NCBI RefSeq assembly: GCF_965216805.1
Contig: NZ_CBDCGN010000002.1
Location: forward strand, 1 to 64,000
Length of the DNA: 64,000 bases
Direction: 5' to 3'
Source: Panacagrimonas sp965216805
Lineage (GTDB): Bacteria; Pseudomonadota; Gammaproteobacteria; Nevskiales; Nevskiaceae
Position 1 is the stretch's first letter. Every line of letters begins with the position of its first letter. The notes beneath the pieces were generated by a model, which searched no databases, was not told the origin of the DNA, and saw only the letters and a list, made by a program, of their open reading frames with translations. The position numbers were made by a program, and so were the translations under genes. Shown here piece by piece: positions 44,191 through 53,502 of this stretch.

Positions 44191-44856
44191 ATGATCGAAC
44201 TGGATCACGTCAGCAAGTGGTACGACCTGCCGCGCGGCGGCCGTCACCACGTCTACCGCGATCTGTGTCTGCGCCTGCCGGCCAGAACCAATATCGGCAT
44301 TCTCGGCCGCAACGGCGCCGGCAAGTCCACTCTGATCCGCATGCTGGCGGGAATCGACCCTCCAAGCGCCGGCAGCATTCGCACCCAGGGCCGGGTGTCG
44401 CCGCCGATCGGCGTCAGCGGTGGACTGTCGAGCTGGCTGACCGGGGCGGAGAATGCCAAGTTCGTGTGCCGCATCTTCGGCGACAGCGACGAGGTGATGA
44501 GGCAACGCATGGCCTTCGTCAAGGAGTTCGCGCAGCTCGGGGATTTCTTCCAACAGCCGATCCGCACCTATTCGTCCGGCATGCGCGCGCGCTTCGGCTT
44601 TGCGGTCAGCATGGCGTTCGATTACGACTACTATCTGGTGGATGAAGTCACCGCGGTCGGCGACGAGCGTTTCCGCCGTCGCGCCAACGCCATGTTCGCA
44701 TCCAAACGCGGCATGGCCGGGATCCTGCTGGTCAGCCACAACGTCGACAGCCTGCGCGAGCAATGCACGGTCGGCTTGCATATCAGTGGCGGGGTGGTGC
44801 GATATTTCGACGACATCAATGAGGCGATCTCCGCCTATCGCAAGGACAATCGATGA
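44191..44856 (+). CDS. kpsT: KpsT-like capsule ABC transporter ATPase
   Basis: The 221-residue protein has Walker A GRNGAGKST, signature YSSGMRARFGF, Walker B YYLVDEVTAVGD and the switch histidine in LLVSHNVDSLREQC. The short length without a C-terminal carbohydrate-binding extension is typical of KpsT/CtrD/BexA (lipid-acceptor capsule pathway) rather than of Wzt with an O-antigen-binding domain. Placed 7 bp after the permease gene. Confidence 0.95.
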   Translation: MIELDHVSKWYDLPRGGRHHVYRDLCLRLPARTNIGILGRNGAGKSTLIRMLAGIDPPSAGSIRTQGRVSPPIGVSGGLSSWLTGAENAKFVCRIFGDSDEVMRQRMAFVKEFAQLGDFFQQPIRTYSSGMRARFGFAVSMAFDYDYYLVDEVTAVGDERFRRRANAMFASKRGMAGILLVSHNVDSLREQCTVGLHISGGVVRYFDDINEAISAYRKDNR

Positions 44857-45959
44857 GGGACCGCTTGCTGGCTCTGCTGCGCCGTCGCTGGGCCTACGCC
44901 GGCATCGTGCTGCTGCCGACGCTGCTGCTGGGCGCCTACTATCTGCTGCTGTCCACCGACCGTTACGTCAGCGATACCCGCCTGATCGTGGAAGGCGACG
45001 ATCCTGCCGGCATGGCGACCATCGCTCTGGGACTGCTTACGCCCAACGCATCGGGTTCGGCGCTGGACGCCGAGCTGGTCAAGAGTTTCATCCTGAGCCC
45101 GGCGATGCTGGATCATCTGCAGGAGACGCTGGATCTGCGCGCGCACTATTCGTCGCCGACGCTCGATCCGTTCTCGCGTATGGCGGCGGACGCGTCGTCC
45201 GAGCGCTTCCTCAAGCACTATCTGAATTACGTTGCGGTAGAGATCGACGAGGCCGCGCCCATCATTCGGTTGCGCGTGCAGGCGTTCGACCGCGCCTATG
45301 CCCAGCGCCTGTCGGCGGCGATCGCAGAGCGCGCCGAGCGTTTCGTCAACGAGGTGGGGCAGAGCCTGGCGCGCGAGCAGGTCGCCTTCGTGCAGGGCGA
45401 GCTGGACAAGACCGATCGGCGCCTGCGCGAGGAGACCGCGCGACTGGTGAATCTGCAGAACCGGAACCGAATGCTCGATCCGGTGCTGGAGAGCCAGGCG
45501 GTGGCGCAGATCATCGGCGGCCTGCAACAGGAGCTTTCGCGCGCGCGCACCGAACTGAAAGCCTTGCAGAGCTTCATGAGTCCGACCGCTTCGGAAGTGG
45601 TGTCTCAGCGCAAGAAGATTGCCGCCATCCAGAGCCAGATCGAGCAGGAACGCGGCAAGCAGGTCAAGGCCGGCGACACCCAACCGCTCAACGATCTGGT
45701 GCTGCAGTTCAAGGAGCGTGAATTGGCGCTACAGGTCGCTACCGACGTCTATCAGGGCAGCCTGCGCAGTCTGGAGGCGGCCAAACTCGATGCCTCACGC
45801 AAGGTCAAGCATCTGGTCAGGGTGTCGGGGCCGACGCTGCCGGAGGCCTCGCTGATGCCGCGCCGCTCCTATAACGTGACGACCCTGTTTTTCTTTCTCA
45901 ATCTGCTTTACCTGATCGGGGGGCTGCTGATCGCCTCGATCCGCGATCACATGGAATGA
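44853..45959 (+). CDS. kpsE: KpsE/CtrB/BexC-like polysaccharide co-polymerase-type export protein
   Basis: The 368-residue protein has an N-terminal membrane helix (about 16-32, YAGIVLLPTLLLGAYYLL), a long periplasmic coiled-coil part (about 150-300, e.g. QGELDKTDRRLREETARLVN) and a C-terminal helix (about 338-358) preceded by a Pro-rich segment, the two-helix layout of the KpsE/Wzz class. It bridges the inner-membrane transporter to the outer-membrane exporter. Starts within the kpsT stop (ATGA). Confidence 0.92.
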   Translation: MRDRLLALLRRRWAYAGIVLLPTLLLGAYYLLLSTDRYVSDTRLIVEGDDPAGMATIALGLLTPNASGSALDAELVKSFILSPAMLDHLQETLDLRAHYSSPTLDPFSRMAADASSERFLKHYLNYVAVEIDEAAPIIRLRVQAFDRAYAQRLSAAIAERAERFVNEVGQSLAREQVAFVQGELDKTDRRLREETARLVNLQNRNRMLDPVLESQAVAQIIGGLQQELSRARTELKALQSFMSPTASEVVSQRKKIAAIQSQIEQERGKQVKAGDTQPLNDLVLQFKERELALQVATDVYQGSLRSLEAAKLDASRKVKHLVRVSGPTLPEASLMPRRSYNVTTLFFFLNLLYLIGGLLIASIRDHME

Positions 45960-45961
45960 TC

Positions 45962-47782
45962 ATGAAGGTTGCCCTTGCCCATCTGCTCGCCTCGACGCTG
46001 CTCGGTGCGGCGAGCCTGTCTGCGGCCTTGGCTCAGCAGGTCGATCCGCGCAATGGCATCCCGTTTCCGGGTCAGGCCGAGAACCAGACCTCGCAGACCC
46101 AGAACCAGACCTCGCAGCAAAGCCAGCAGACCGCACCGCGCATGCCGACACCGGAACCGCTGTTCGGCGACCGCGAGCAGCAGAGGCTGCAGTATTCCGA
46201 TCCGCTGCGGTCCGAGCGCCAGGCCGACACCCGGCAGGCGCCGCCGGTGCCGGAGGCGTTGTACTCGGAAGAATGGCTGAGCCAGAGCGCGGTGTTCGGC
46301 AGCAGCCTGTTCCAGGGCCGCTTCGCCCAGGAGTCCTTCCGCGGCTTCAACCCCGATTACCTCATCAGCGTCGGCGATCAGGTCGACGTTCAGCTGTGGG
46401 GTGCGGTGGACGGACAGCTGCAACTGCAGGTCGACGCGCAAGGTAATCTGTTCATCCCGCGGGTCGGGCCGGTGCGCGTGGTCAACGTGCGCAACGGCGA
46501 GCTCAACGAGCACGTACTGCGCGAGGTGCGCAAGGTGTACCGGGAGGATGTCGGCGTCTACGCCACGCTGGCCAGCGCGGTGCCGGTCAAGGTGTTCGTG
46601 TCCGGGTTCGCACGGCGCCCCGGTCTGTACCCGGGTTATGCCTCGGATTCCATCCTCAATTTCATCGACCGCGCCGGCGGCGTCGACCCTGCGTCCGGCA
46701 GCTACCTGGACGTGCGGGTGTTGCGCGGCGACAAGCTGGTGACCGCGGTCAATCTCTACGATTTCCTCACCCGCGGCCGCCTGCCGCAGATCCAGCTGCG
46801 CGACGGCGACAGCATCTTCATCGGCCCGATCGGTCCCACCGTGCGCATCGAGGGCCTGGTGGCGAGCCCGGCACAGTTCGAGTTCCGCCCGCCGACCAGC
46901 ATCGCCCAGATGCTGCAGATGGCCGGAATCAGCGGGCGTGCCACCCACGTCAGCCTGACCCGCAACCAGGGCACCAGGCGCGAAGCGGTCTACGTGCCGG
47001 TGGGCGATCCGCTGCTGAACGGCCCGGCGGTAACCGGCGACCTCATCGAAGTGGTGGCCGATCGACTGGTCGGCCAGATCGCGGTGACCCTGGAAGGCGA
47101 ACACGAGGGCGCCGGCCAGTATGTGCTGCCGTACTCGGCCACCCTGGCCGACCTGATCGCGCAGGTGAAATTTTCCGAGCAGTCGCGGCCGGAGAGCCTG
47201 CAATTGTTCCGGGTGAGCGTGGCAGCCCGACAAAAGCAGGTGCTCGACGAGATGCTCAACCGCCTGGAGCAGGCGGTCCTGTCGGCGCGGTCGGCGACCC
47301 GCGAGGAAGCCGAGCTGCGCACGCGCGAGGCCGAGCTGGTGCTGCAGTTCGTGGAGCGCGCGCGCGACATCGTGCCCAAGGGACAGGTGGTGTTGCCGCG
47401 CGACCTGGACCCCAGCACGATCGCGCTGGAGGACGGCGACGTGGTTCGCGTGCCACGCGACAGCCAACTGGTGAACGTGCACGGCGAGGTGTATCTGCCC
47501 AACGCTTTTGTCTGGCGCAAGGGCTATCACGTGCGCGATTACATCAATCAGGCGGGGGGGCTGATCCAGCGCTCTTCGGCCGACCGCGTGCTGCTGATCC
47601 GCCAGTCGGGGGAGATCGCTTCCGAAAACGGTCAGGGTTTCGTGATGTCGACCCGGGTCGAGCCGGGCGATGAGATCATGATCCTGCCGGCCGTGGACAC
47701 CAAGCGCTTCCAGTTCGGCAAGGACGTGGTGCAGGTGATCTACCAGATCGCCATCGCCGCCGGCGTGCTGGCACGGCTGTAA
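45962..47782 (+). CDS. Capsule export outer-membrane protein (KpsD/BexD/Wza-type, SLBB)
   Basis: The 606-residue protein has a signal peptide ending ALA/QQVDP and no lipobox cysteine, like KpsD and unlike Wza. A low-complexity Gln/Thr linker (about 36-60) precedes the polysaccharide export domain (about 130-220: YLISVGDQVDVQLWGAVDG, FIPRVGPVRVVNVRNG). SLBB domains follow (VFVSGFARRPGLYPGYASD, VRIEGLVASPAQFEFRPP, VNVHGEVYLPNAFVWRKG). Two in-frame ATGs (45956 and 45962) exist; GGA upstream favours 45962. Last gene of the operon. Confidence 0.9.
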   Translation: MKVALAHLLASTLLGAASLSAALAQQVDPRNGIPFPGQAENQTSQTQNQTSQQSQQTAPRMPTPEPLFGDREQQRLQYSDPLRSERQADTRQAPPVPEALYSEEWLSQSAVFGSSLFQGRFAQESFRGFNPDYLISVGDQVDVQLWGAVDGQLQLQVDAQGNLFIPRVGPVRVVNVRNGELNEHVLREVRKVYREDVGVYATLASAVPVKVFVSGFARRPGLYPGYASDSILNFIDRAGGVDPASGSYLDVRVLRGDKLVTAVNLYDFLTRGRLPQIQLRDGDSIFIGPIGPTVRIEGLVASPAQFEFRPPTSIAQMLQMAGISGRATHVSLTRNQGTRREAVYVPVGDPLLNGPAVTGDLIEVVADRLVGQIAVTLEGEHEGAGQYVLPYSATLADLIAQVKFSEQSRPESLQLFRVSVAARQKQVLDEMLNRLEQAVLSARSATREEAELRTREAELVLQFVERARDIVPKGQVVLPRDLDPSTIALEDGDVVRVPRDSQLVNVHGEVYLPNAFVWRKGYHVRDYINQAGGLIQRSSADRVLLIRQSGEIASENGQGFVMSTRVEPGDEIMILPAVDTKRFQFGKDVVQVIYQIAIAAGVLARL

Positions 47783-47847
47783 CCGCACGTTCCGGGCGCC
47801 GGCCGGAGAATTGGCCGAGGTCGGTTTCGGGCGCGATCCCGGCAGCT

Positions 47848-47853
47848 TATAAT
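47848..47853 (+). promoter_or_regulatory. Candidate -10 box for the petABC operon
   Basis: A perfect TATAAT lies 92 bases before the petA start, in the only non-coding spacer (47783-47945) between the capsule operon and petA. The hexamer 17 bp upstream is TTTCGG, a weak -35. AGGGGG near 47930 serves as ribosome binding site. Confidence 0.55.
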
Positions 47854-47945
47854 CGCCGGGTTAGGCGGGGTGCCGAATCCGGGTTGGCGCTCTTACCCAG
47901 GTCCCCGCCGGACGTCAATACGATCCTCCAGGGGGCTTGATTCTG

Positions 47946-48563
47946 ATGAGCACGCAAAGCGTGGCCGCCGCCGCGGCGCCGGGTGTGGACCCGGGCCGCC
48001 GGCGATTTCTGACACTGGCGACCAGCGGCGTAGGCGCCATCGGCGCCGGCTTCGTGGCCTGGCCCTTTCTGGCTTCGCTCAAACCCAGCGAGCGCGCCAA
48101 GGCGCTCGGTGCTCCGGTGACCGTCGACGTGTCGGCCCTGGGCGAAGGGCAGCTGCTGATCGTGGGCTGGCGCGGCAAGCCGGTGTGGATCGTCAAGCGC
48201 ACACCGGAGATGATCGCCAGCCTGTCCAAGGTCACCGACGAGCTGGCGGATCCGGACAGCGAGCAGCCGCAGCAACCGAGCTACATCACCGGCGCCGAGC
48301 GCTCCATCAAGCCGGAGCTGCTGGTCATGATCGGGTCCTGCACGCATCTGGGCTGTTCGCCCAGCTTCCGTCCCAACACGCCGGCGCCCGAGATCGCAGC
48401 GGACTGGCAGGGCGGCTTCTATTGCCCCTGCCACGGTTCCAAGTTCGACCTGTCGGGTCGCGTATACGCCGGCGTCCCGGCGCCGATCAATTTGGCCGTT
48501 CCGCCGCATCGTTACGACGGTGACAACACCATCGTGATCGGCGAAGACCCGGTCGCGGCCTGA
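47946..48563 (+). CDS. petA: Ubiquinol-cytochrome c reductase Rieske iron-sulfur subunit
   Basis: The 205-residue protein has a Tat-type signal/anchor GRRRFLTLATSG and a single membrane helix. The 2Fe-2S cluster boxes are CTHLGC (box 1) and CPCHGS (box 2). It accepts electrons from quinol in the bc1 complex and passes them to cytochrome c1. ATG 47946 is chosen over an upstream TTG at 47937. Confidence 0.97.
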   Translation: MSTQSVAAAAAPGVDPGRRRFLTLATSGVGAIGAGFVAWPFLASLKPSERAKALGAPVTVDVSALGEGQLLIVGWRGKPVWIVKRTPEMIASLSKVTDELADPDSEQPQQPSYITGAERSIKPELLVMIGSCTHLGCSPSFRPNTPAPEIAADWQGGFYCPCHGSKFDLSGRVYAGVPAPINLAVPPHRYDGDNTIVIGEDPVAA

Positions 48564-48579
48564 AGGACGAAAACAGAAC

Positions 48580-49830
48580 ATGGCTATCGTTCCCAATCCG
48601 TACAAGACCACCGGCTTCCTCGGCTGGATCGACGACCGCTTCCCGCTGACCAAGCTGTGGAAGGATCACCTGACCGAGTATTACGCGCCGAAGAACTTCA
48701 ACTTCTGGTACTACTTCGGCTCGCTGGCGCTGCTGGTGCTGGTCAACCAGCTGCTCACCGGCATCTGGCTGGCCATGCACTACAAGCCGGACGCCGCGCT
48801 GGCCTTCGGCTCGGTCGAATACATCATGCGCGACGTGCCCTGGGGCAACATCCTCAGGTACATGCACTCCACCGGCGCCAGCATGTTCTTCGTGGTGGTG
48901 TACCTGCACATGTTTCGCGGCCTGATCTACGGCAGCTACAAGAAGCCGCGCGAACTGATCTGGATCTTCGGCTGCCTGATCTTCCTGGTGCTGATGGCCG
49001 AAGGCTTCGCCGGTTACGTGCTGCCCTGGGGCCAGATGAGCTACTGGGGTGCCAACGTCATCTTCAATCTGTTCGGCACCATCCCGGTGATCGGGCCCGA
49101 TCTGGTGGTATGGATTCAGGGCGATTACATCCCGGCCGATGCCACGCTCAACCGCCTGTTCTCGCTGCACGTGGTGCTGCTGCCCTTCGCCCTGGTGGGC
49201 CTGGTGGTGGCGCATCTGATCGCATTGCACGAGGTCGGGTCCAACAACCCCGACGGCGTCGAGATCAAGAAGCACAAGAACGAAAACGGCGTTCCGCTGG
49301 ACGGCATTCCGTTTCACCCTTACTACACGGTCAAGGACATCGTCGGCGTGGTGGTCTTCCTGATCATCTTCGCCAGCCTGATCTGTTTCGCGCCGGACGG
49401 CGGTGGTTATCTGCTGGAGAAGCCCAACTTCCAGGAAGCCAACCCGCTGGTCACGCCCGAGCACATCGCGCCAGCCTGGTACTTCGGTGCCTTCTACGCG
49501 ATGTTGCGCGCCACCCCGTCCATGTTCGGTTCCGCGCTGCCGGGCGTGATCGTGATGTTTGCCGCGGTGCTGATCCTGTTCGTGCTGCCCTGGCTGGACA
49601 AGAACCCGATCAAGTCGATCCGCTACAAGGGCATGATCACCAAGGTCACCACGGTGGTGTTCGGCGTCAATTACATGATGCTCAACTACCTCGGGATGCA
49701 GGCGCCGACCGATCTGGGCACGCTGCTGTCGCAGATCGGTACGGTGTATTACTTCTACTTCTTCTTCAGCCTGCTGTTCATTCATAAACTCGAAAAATCC
49801 AAGCCGGTGCCGGAGAGGGTGACCGCATGA
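48580..49830 (+). CDS. petB: Cytochrome b of the bc1 complex
   Basis: The 416-residue integral membrane protein has eight or nine helices. Haem-binding histidines appear in helices B and D (LRYMHSTGASMFFVVVYLHM and LFSLHVVLLPFALVGLVVAH), with the Qo-site segment PEHIAPAWYFGAFYAML. Starts 16 bp after petA and overlaps petC by 4 bp (ATGA). Confidence 0.98.
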   Translation: MAIVPNPYKTTGFLGWIDDRFPLTKLWKDHLTEYYAPKNFNFWYYFGSLALLVLVNQLLTGIWLAMHYKPDAALAFGSVEYIMRDVPWGNILRYMHSTGASMFFVVVYLHMFRGLIYGSYKKPRELIWIFGCLIFLVLMAEGFAGYVLPWGQMSYWGANVIFNLFGTIPVIGPDLVVWIQGDYIPADATLNRLFSLHVVLLPFALVGLVVAHLIALHEVGSNNPDGVEIKKHKNENGVPLDGIPFHPYYTVKDIVGVVVFLIIFASLICFAPDGGGYLLEKPNFQEANPLVTPEHIAPAWYFGAFYAMLRATPSMFGSALPGVIVMFAAVLILFVLPWLDKNPIKSIRYKGMITKVTTVVFGVNYMMLNYLGMQAPTDLGTLLSQIGTVYYFYFFFSLLFIHKLEKSKPVPERVTA

Positions 49831-50597
49831 AGCTCCTGTCTCCCATCAGCAAGATGCTGACCTGTTCCCTGCTGATCGCCGGTGCCCTGTTCGGCGGCAG
49901 CGTGCTGGCGGCCGGCGGAGGCGCCTTGCCCTACGGCTACGAGGCCGATGTCGGCAACCTGCCGTCGGTGCAGCGCGGCGCCAAATACTTCATGGCGTAC
50001 TGCTCGGGATGCCATTCGATGCAGTACATGCGCTACAGCCGGGTGGCGCAGGACCTGCAGATTCCCGAAGAAATGCTGCAGGCGAATCTGATGTTCACCA
50101 GCGACAAGATCGGCGACACCATCGTCAGCGCCATGCCCAAAGAAAAGGGCAAGGAATGGTTTGGCCAGTTGCCGCCGGACTTGACGCTGGAGACCCGGGC
50201 GCGCGGAGAAGACTGGGTCTACAGCTATCTCAAGAGTTTCTACGTCGACCCCGCACGCCCCCTGGGCGTCAACAATCTGGTGCTGGCCGGTGCGTCGATG
50301 CCGCATGTGCTGTGGGAACTGCAGGGCTGGCAGGTGCCGGCCACGCACGAGCATGACGAGGGTGGCGAGGACAGCCACGGCGGCCATGACGACCCTTTCG
50401 AGATCGTGCAGGCCGGTAGCCTGGAGCCGCGCGACTACGACAAGTTTGTCGGCGATCTGGTCAACTTCATGGCCTATGCCGCCGAGCCGGGCCGGTCTGC
50501 CCGACAGGCCCTGGGCGTCAAGGTGCTGGTGTACCTGTTCGTCCTGCTCGGCTTTGCCTTCCTGCTGAAAAAGGAATACTGGCGCGACGTGCACTGA
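49827..50597 (+). CDS. petC: Cytochrome c1
   Basis: The 256-residue protein has a signal peptide (about 1-29), haem c motif CSGCH (near residue 65), an axial Met later in the chain and a C-terminal membrane helix (VLVYLFVLLGFAFLLKKEYW). Unusual is a His/Asp/Glu-rich insertion at about 173-190 (THEHDEGGEDSHGGHDD), which could bind metal. Last gene of the operon, followed by a terminator at 50621. Confidence 0.97.
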   Translation: MKLLSPISKMLTCSLLIAGALFGGSVLAAGGGALPYGYEADVGNLPSVQRGAKYFMAYCSGCHSMQYMRYSRVAQDLQIPEEMLQANLMFTSDKIGDTIVSAMPKEKGKEWFGQLPPDLTLETRARGEDWVYSYLKSFYVDPARPLGVNNLVLAGASMPHVLWELQGWQVPATHEHDEGGEDSHGGHDDPFEIVQAGSLEPRDYDKFVGDLVNFMAYAAEPGRSARQALGVKVLVYLFVLLGFAFLLKKEYWRDVH

Positions 50598-50620
50598 TCG
50601 CCCCCGCAGATTGATTTGGA

Positions 50621-50645
50621 AGCCGGCCTCGCGCCGGCTTTTTCT
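50621..50645 (+). terminator. Rho-independent terminator of the pet operon
   Basis: AGCCGGC (50621-50627) and GCCGGCT (50633-50639) form a 7-bp GC-rich stem with a CTCGC loop, followed by TTTTCTT. It lies 24 bases past the petC stop. Confidence 0.9.
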
Positions 50646-50817
50646 TGGGCGCATCGGCGGTCCGGCACCGCGGTGCGGTCGCTTTCCGCCTTCGGCCGGG
50701 CTGCTCCATGGGCACCGTGGCGAATCCCCGCATTCCGGCAACGCCCAGGATTTGCTTGCCGGGGACCGCGCGGTGCACATTGGTGGCCGGCCCGGGACGA
50801 CGCAGACGAGCGACGCC

Positions 50818-51489
50818 ATGGCATTGCGCAGCAAATCCAAGTACGTGCCGGCGGCCAAGCCGGCATCCAACGCAGGCGTCACGCTTTACTGCACCGACAC
50901 CGGCACGGCCTGCCACTGGGTCCGTCTGGTGCTGTGCGAAAAAGATGTGCCCGGCGTGCGGGTGCGTGTGCAGCGCCCCGCCGGCTTCGACGAGGACCTG
51001 GCCACCATCAATCCGATGCGCAGTCTGCCAACCTTGACCGACCGCGAGACGGTGATCTACCCGGCTCGCTTGATCGCGGAATTTCTCGATGAGCGCTACC
51101 CGCATCCGCCGATGATGCCGCCGGAAGCTTCGGCACGCGCACGCCTGCGCATGGCCATGCAGCAACTCGAACAGGAGTGGATGAGCCTGGTCGGCGAAGT
51201 CGAAAGCGGCGCCGCTGCGGCAGCGCGTGCTGCGCGCAAGCAATTGGGCGATCGTCTGGCCGCCAGCGCGCGACTGTTTCCTTCGCGCGGATGGTTTCTG
51301 GGGCTGGAGTACGGCATCGCCGATTGCGCCTGGGCTGCGCTGCTGTGGCGCCTGGGCTCGCTGAAAATGCAGATGCCCGCAGGCACCGACCCGATCCGCC
51401 GTTACGCCGAGCGTGTTTTCGCGCGTCCCGCTTTCGCGACCAGCCTGGTCGACGCGCAACGGCCGGCCGGTCGGGTGCAAAGGCCTTAG
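50818..51489 (+). CDS. sspA: Stringent starvation protein A (GST-fold RNA polymerase-associated)
   Basis: The 223-residue protein has an N-terminal thioredoxin-like GST domain (VTLYCTDTGTACHWVRLVLC, NPMRSLPTLTDRETVIYPAR) and a C-terminal helical GST domain. SspA binds RNA polymerase and modulates stationary-phase and acid-tolerance genes in E. coli. ATG 50818 is chosen; the longer frame to 50611 would translate through the pet terminator. Position between petC and sspB is the conserved gammaproteobacterial order. Confidence 0.92.
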   Translation: MALRSKSKYVPAAKPASNAGVTLYCTDTGTACHWVRLVLCEKDVPGVRVRVQRPAGFDEDLATINPMRSLPTLTDRETVIYPARLIAEFLDERYPHPPMMPPEASARARLRMAMQQLEQEWMSLVGEVESGAAAAARAARKQLGDRLAASARLFPSRGWFLGLEYGIADCAWAALLWRLGSLKMQMPAGTDPIRRYAERVFARPAFATSLVDAQRPAGRVQRP

Positions 51490-51498
51490 AATCGCGGG

Positions 51499-51915
51499 AT
51501 GAACCATCGATCCCGCCGGCCCTATCTGATCCGTGCCATCTACGACTGGGCGACCGATAACGGCTTCACTCCGCATCTGCTGGTGGCGGCCGACGTCGAG
51601 GGCGTGAACGTGCCGCGCGAATACGTGCAGGAAGGCCGCATCACTCTGAACGTCAGCCCGATGGCGGTGCAGAACCTGGACCTGCAGTCCGACCCGATCT
51701 GGTTTTCCGCGCGTTTCTCGGGCCGCGGATTCGAGGTGACCGTGCCGGTCGGCGCGGTGCTGGCGGTGTTTGCGCGCGAGAACGGCGAGGGCATCGTGTT
51801 CGGCGATGTCGAGTCGCCGCTGCCGCCCGATACCGTGCCGGAGTCCACCGCCAGTGCCGGCGAGACGCCGCCCAAACCCAAACCGGGCCGCAGTCATCTG
51901 CGCGTGGTGAAGTAG
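51499..51915 (+). CDS. sspB: ClpXP adaptor protein SspB
   Basis: The 138-residue protein has the conserved substrate-binding domain RPYLIRAIYDWATDNGFTPH, LNVSPMAVQNL and ISFSARF-like FSARFSGR, then an acidic/Pro-rich linker and the ClpX-binding tail HLRVVK at the extreme C-terminus. It delivers ssrA-tagged proteins to ClpXP. Starts 9 bp after sspA and is cotranscribed. Confidence 0.96.
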   Translation: MNHRSRRPYLIRAIYDWATDNGFTPHLLVAADVEGVNVPREYVQEGRITLNVSPMAVQNLDLQSDPIWFSARFSGRGFEVTVPVGAVLAVFARENGEGIVFGDVESPLPPDTVPESTASAGETPPKPKPGRSHLRVVK

Positions 51916-51967
51916 CCCGCGCGATCCCGTCGCAACGGCGCGAGGATGTGGAATGCATCTCGCAGCG

Positions 51968-51991
51968 CGGCGGCAGACAGCCGCCGTCTTT
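51968..51991 (+). terminator. Terminator after sspB
   Basis: CGGCGGC (51968-51974), loop AGACA, GCCGCCG (51980-51986), then TCTTT. It lies in the 90-bp gap between the convergent sspB and FAD-oxidase genes. Confidence 0.75.
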
Positions 51992-52005
51992 GCGTTCCGC
52001 GGCGC

Positions 52006-53484
52006 CTACACCGGATGCTTGAACCCCGGTTCCCGGCTTGTCCGCGACGGAGCGGTATCGGAGCCTTCCGATGCATCCGGTAGCGTCTTGCCCGGATTGA
52101 GGATGCCGGCGGGATCGAACACCACCTTGATCGCCCGCATCAAGGCCAGGCTGGGTGCATCGATTTCCCAATTCACGTAAGCGCGCTTTTCGATGCCCAC
52201 GCCGTGTTCGCCGGACAGGCTGCCGCCCAAGGACAGCACCAGCTCGAACAGGGCGTGCAGGCAGGCCTCGATGGCCCGCGACTGCGCGCTGTCGAGCGGG
52301 TCGGCCAGCAGGTTCACGTGCAGGTTGCCGTTGCCGGCGTGGCCGAAGCTGACGACGCGCAAACCGTGGTCCGTGGACAGTTTGCGCAGGCCGGCCACCA
52401 GTGTGGGCAGCTGGGTGACGGGGACCACCACGTCCTCGTTGACCTTGCGCGGTGCCAGCTTGCGCAAAGAGGGCGACAGCGCCTTGCGCGCCGCCCACAG
52501 GTCCTCGGATTCGGCGGCGGTGGCGGCCTGCCGCAGCTCCAACAGTCCGGTGGTCCCGGCCGCTGCTGCAACCGCGGCGGTGTCGGCTTCCAGTCCGTCG
52601 CCGTCGCCATCGATATCGATCAACAGCAGCGCGCCGGTGCGCTCCGGGATGCCGCAATCGCGCCAGGCTTGCGCCAGCGCCACGGCATCGCCGTCGAAGA
52701 ACTCGAGTGCGCAGGGCGTGGCGGGCTGGCCCATGATGCGGGTCACCGCGGCGATCGCGCTGGCGACGTCGCTATAGGCCGCGCGCAGGGTGCGCTTGTG
52801 CGGCGGGCGCGGCAGCAGTTTGAGGGCGGCCCGCGTGATCAACGCCAGCGTGCCTTCGCTGCCGATCAACAGCCGCGTCAAGTCGTAACCGACTACGCCC
52901 TTGGTGGTCAGGCTGCCGCAGCGCAGTCGCTGCCCGGCGCCGGTGACCGCGCTCAGGCCCAGCACGTTCTCGCGCGCGGTTCCGTACTTGACTGCGCGCG
53001 GCCCGCCGGCGCCGCAGGCCAGATTGCCGCCGACGGTGGAGTAGTCGGCGCTGGTCGGGTCCGGTGCCCAGAACAGCCCATGCGCTGCCGCGGCGCGCTG
53101 GACGTCGCCGTTGAGACAACCCGCCTCGCATTCGATCAGCCGATCACCCGGCGACAGTCGCAGGATGCGGTTCATGCGCTCCATCGACAGCACGATGCCG
53201 CCGTCGACCGGCACGCTGGCGCCGGTGGTATTGGTGCCGCGACCGCGCACGGTCAACGGCACGCGCCGATCGCGGCAGGCCTCGACGACGCGCACGACCT
53301 CGTCCTCGTCCAGCGCGAACACCACCGCCTGCGGTGCCACCACGCGACGCGAATTGTCGTAGCCGTAGGCCAGGCAATCGGCGGGATCGGTGAGCAGACG
53401 GCCGGCAGGCCAGTGCGCAGACAATGCGGCGATGGCGGCGCGGGCGCGATCCAGGCTGTCGGCGGTGTCTTTGGGGCGGTTCAT
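52006..53484 (-). CDS. FAD-linked oxidase (D-2-hydroxyacid dehydrogenase, GlcD/Dld2-like)
   Basis: The 492-residue protein has a PCMH-type FAD-binding domain (LTVRGRGTNTTGASVPVDGG, PDPTSADYSTVGGNLACGAG) and the FAD-oxidase C-domain with FGHAGNGNLHVNLL and SGEHGVGIEKR, where the histidines bind metal and substrate. This group includes D-lactate, glycolate and D-2-hydroxyglutarate dehydrogenases; a close assignment is not possible by eye. It uses FAD and passes electrons to quinone or an electron-transfer protein. It lies between sspB and yraN. Confidence 0.88.
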   Translation of the reverse strand: MNRPKDTADSLDRARAAIAALSAHWPAGRLLTDPADCLAYGYDNSRRVVAPQAVVFALDEDEVVRVVEACRDRRVPLTVRGRGTNTTGASVPVDGGIVLSMERMNRILRLSPGDRLIECEAGCLNGDVQRAAAAHGLFWAPDPTSADYSTVGGNLACGAGGPRAVKYGTARENVLGLSAVTGAGQRLRCGSLTTKGVVGYDLTRLLIGSEGTLALITRAALKLLPRPPHKRTLRAAYSDVASAIAAVTRIMGQPATPCALEFFDGDAVALAQAWRDCGIPERTGALLLIDIDGDGDGLEADTAAVAAAAGTTGLLELRQAATAAESEDLWAARKALSPSLRKLAPRKVNEDVVVPVTQLPTLVAGLRKLSTDHGLRVVSFGHAGNGNLHVNLLADPLDSAQSRAIEACLHALFELVLSLGGSLSGEHGVGIEKRAYVNWEIDAPSLALMRAIKVVFDPAGILNPGKTLPDASEGSDTAPSRTSREPGFKHPV

Positions 53485-53502
53485 GTCGGTTTGCCGAAAA
53501 GC

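Noticed and set aside
45947..47788. 613-codon open frame on the minus strand opposite the capsule export gene
   Set aside because: It is a high-GC shadow of a gene with signal peptide, PES and SLBB domains on the plus strand.
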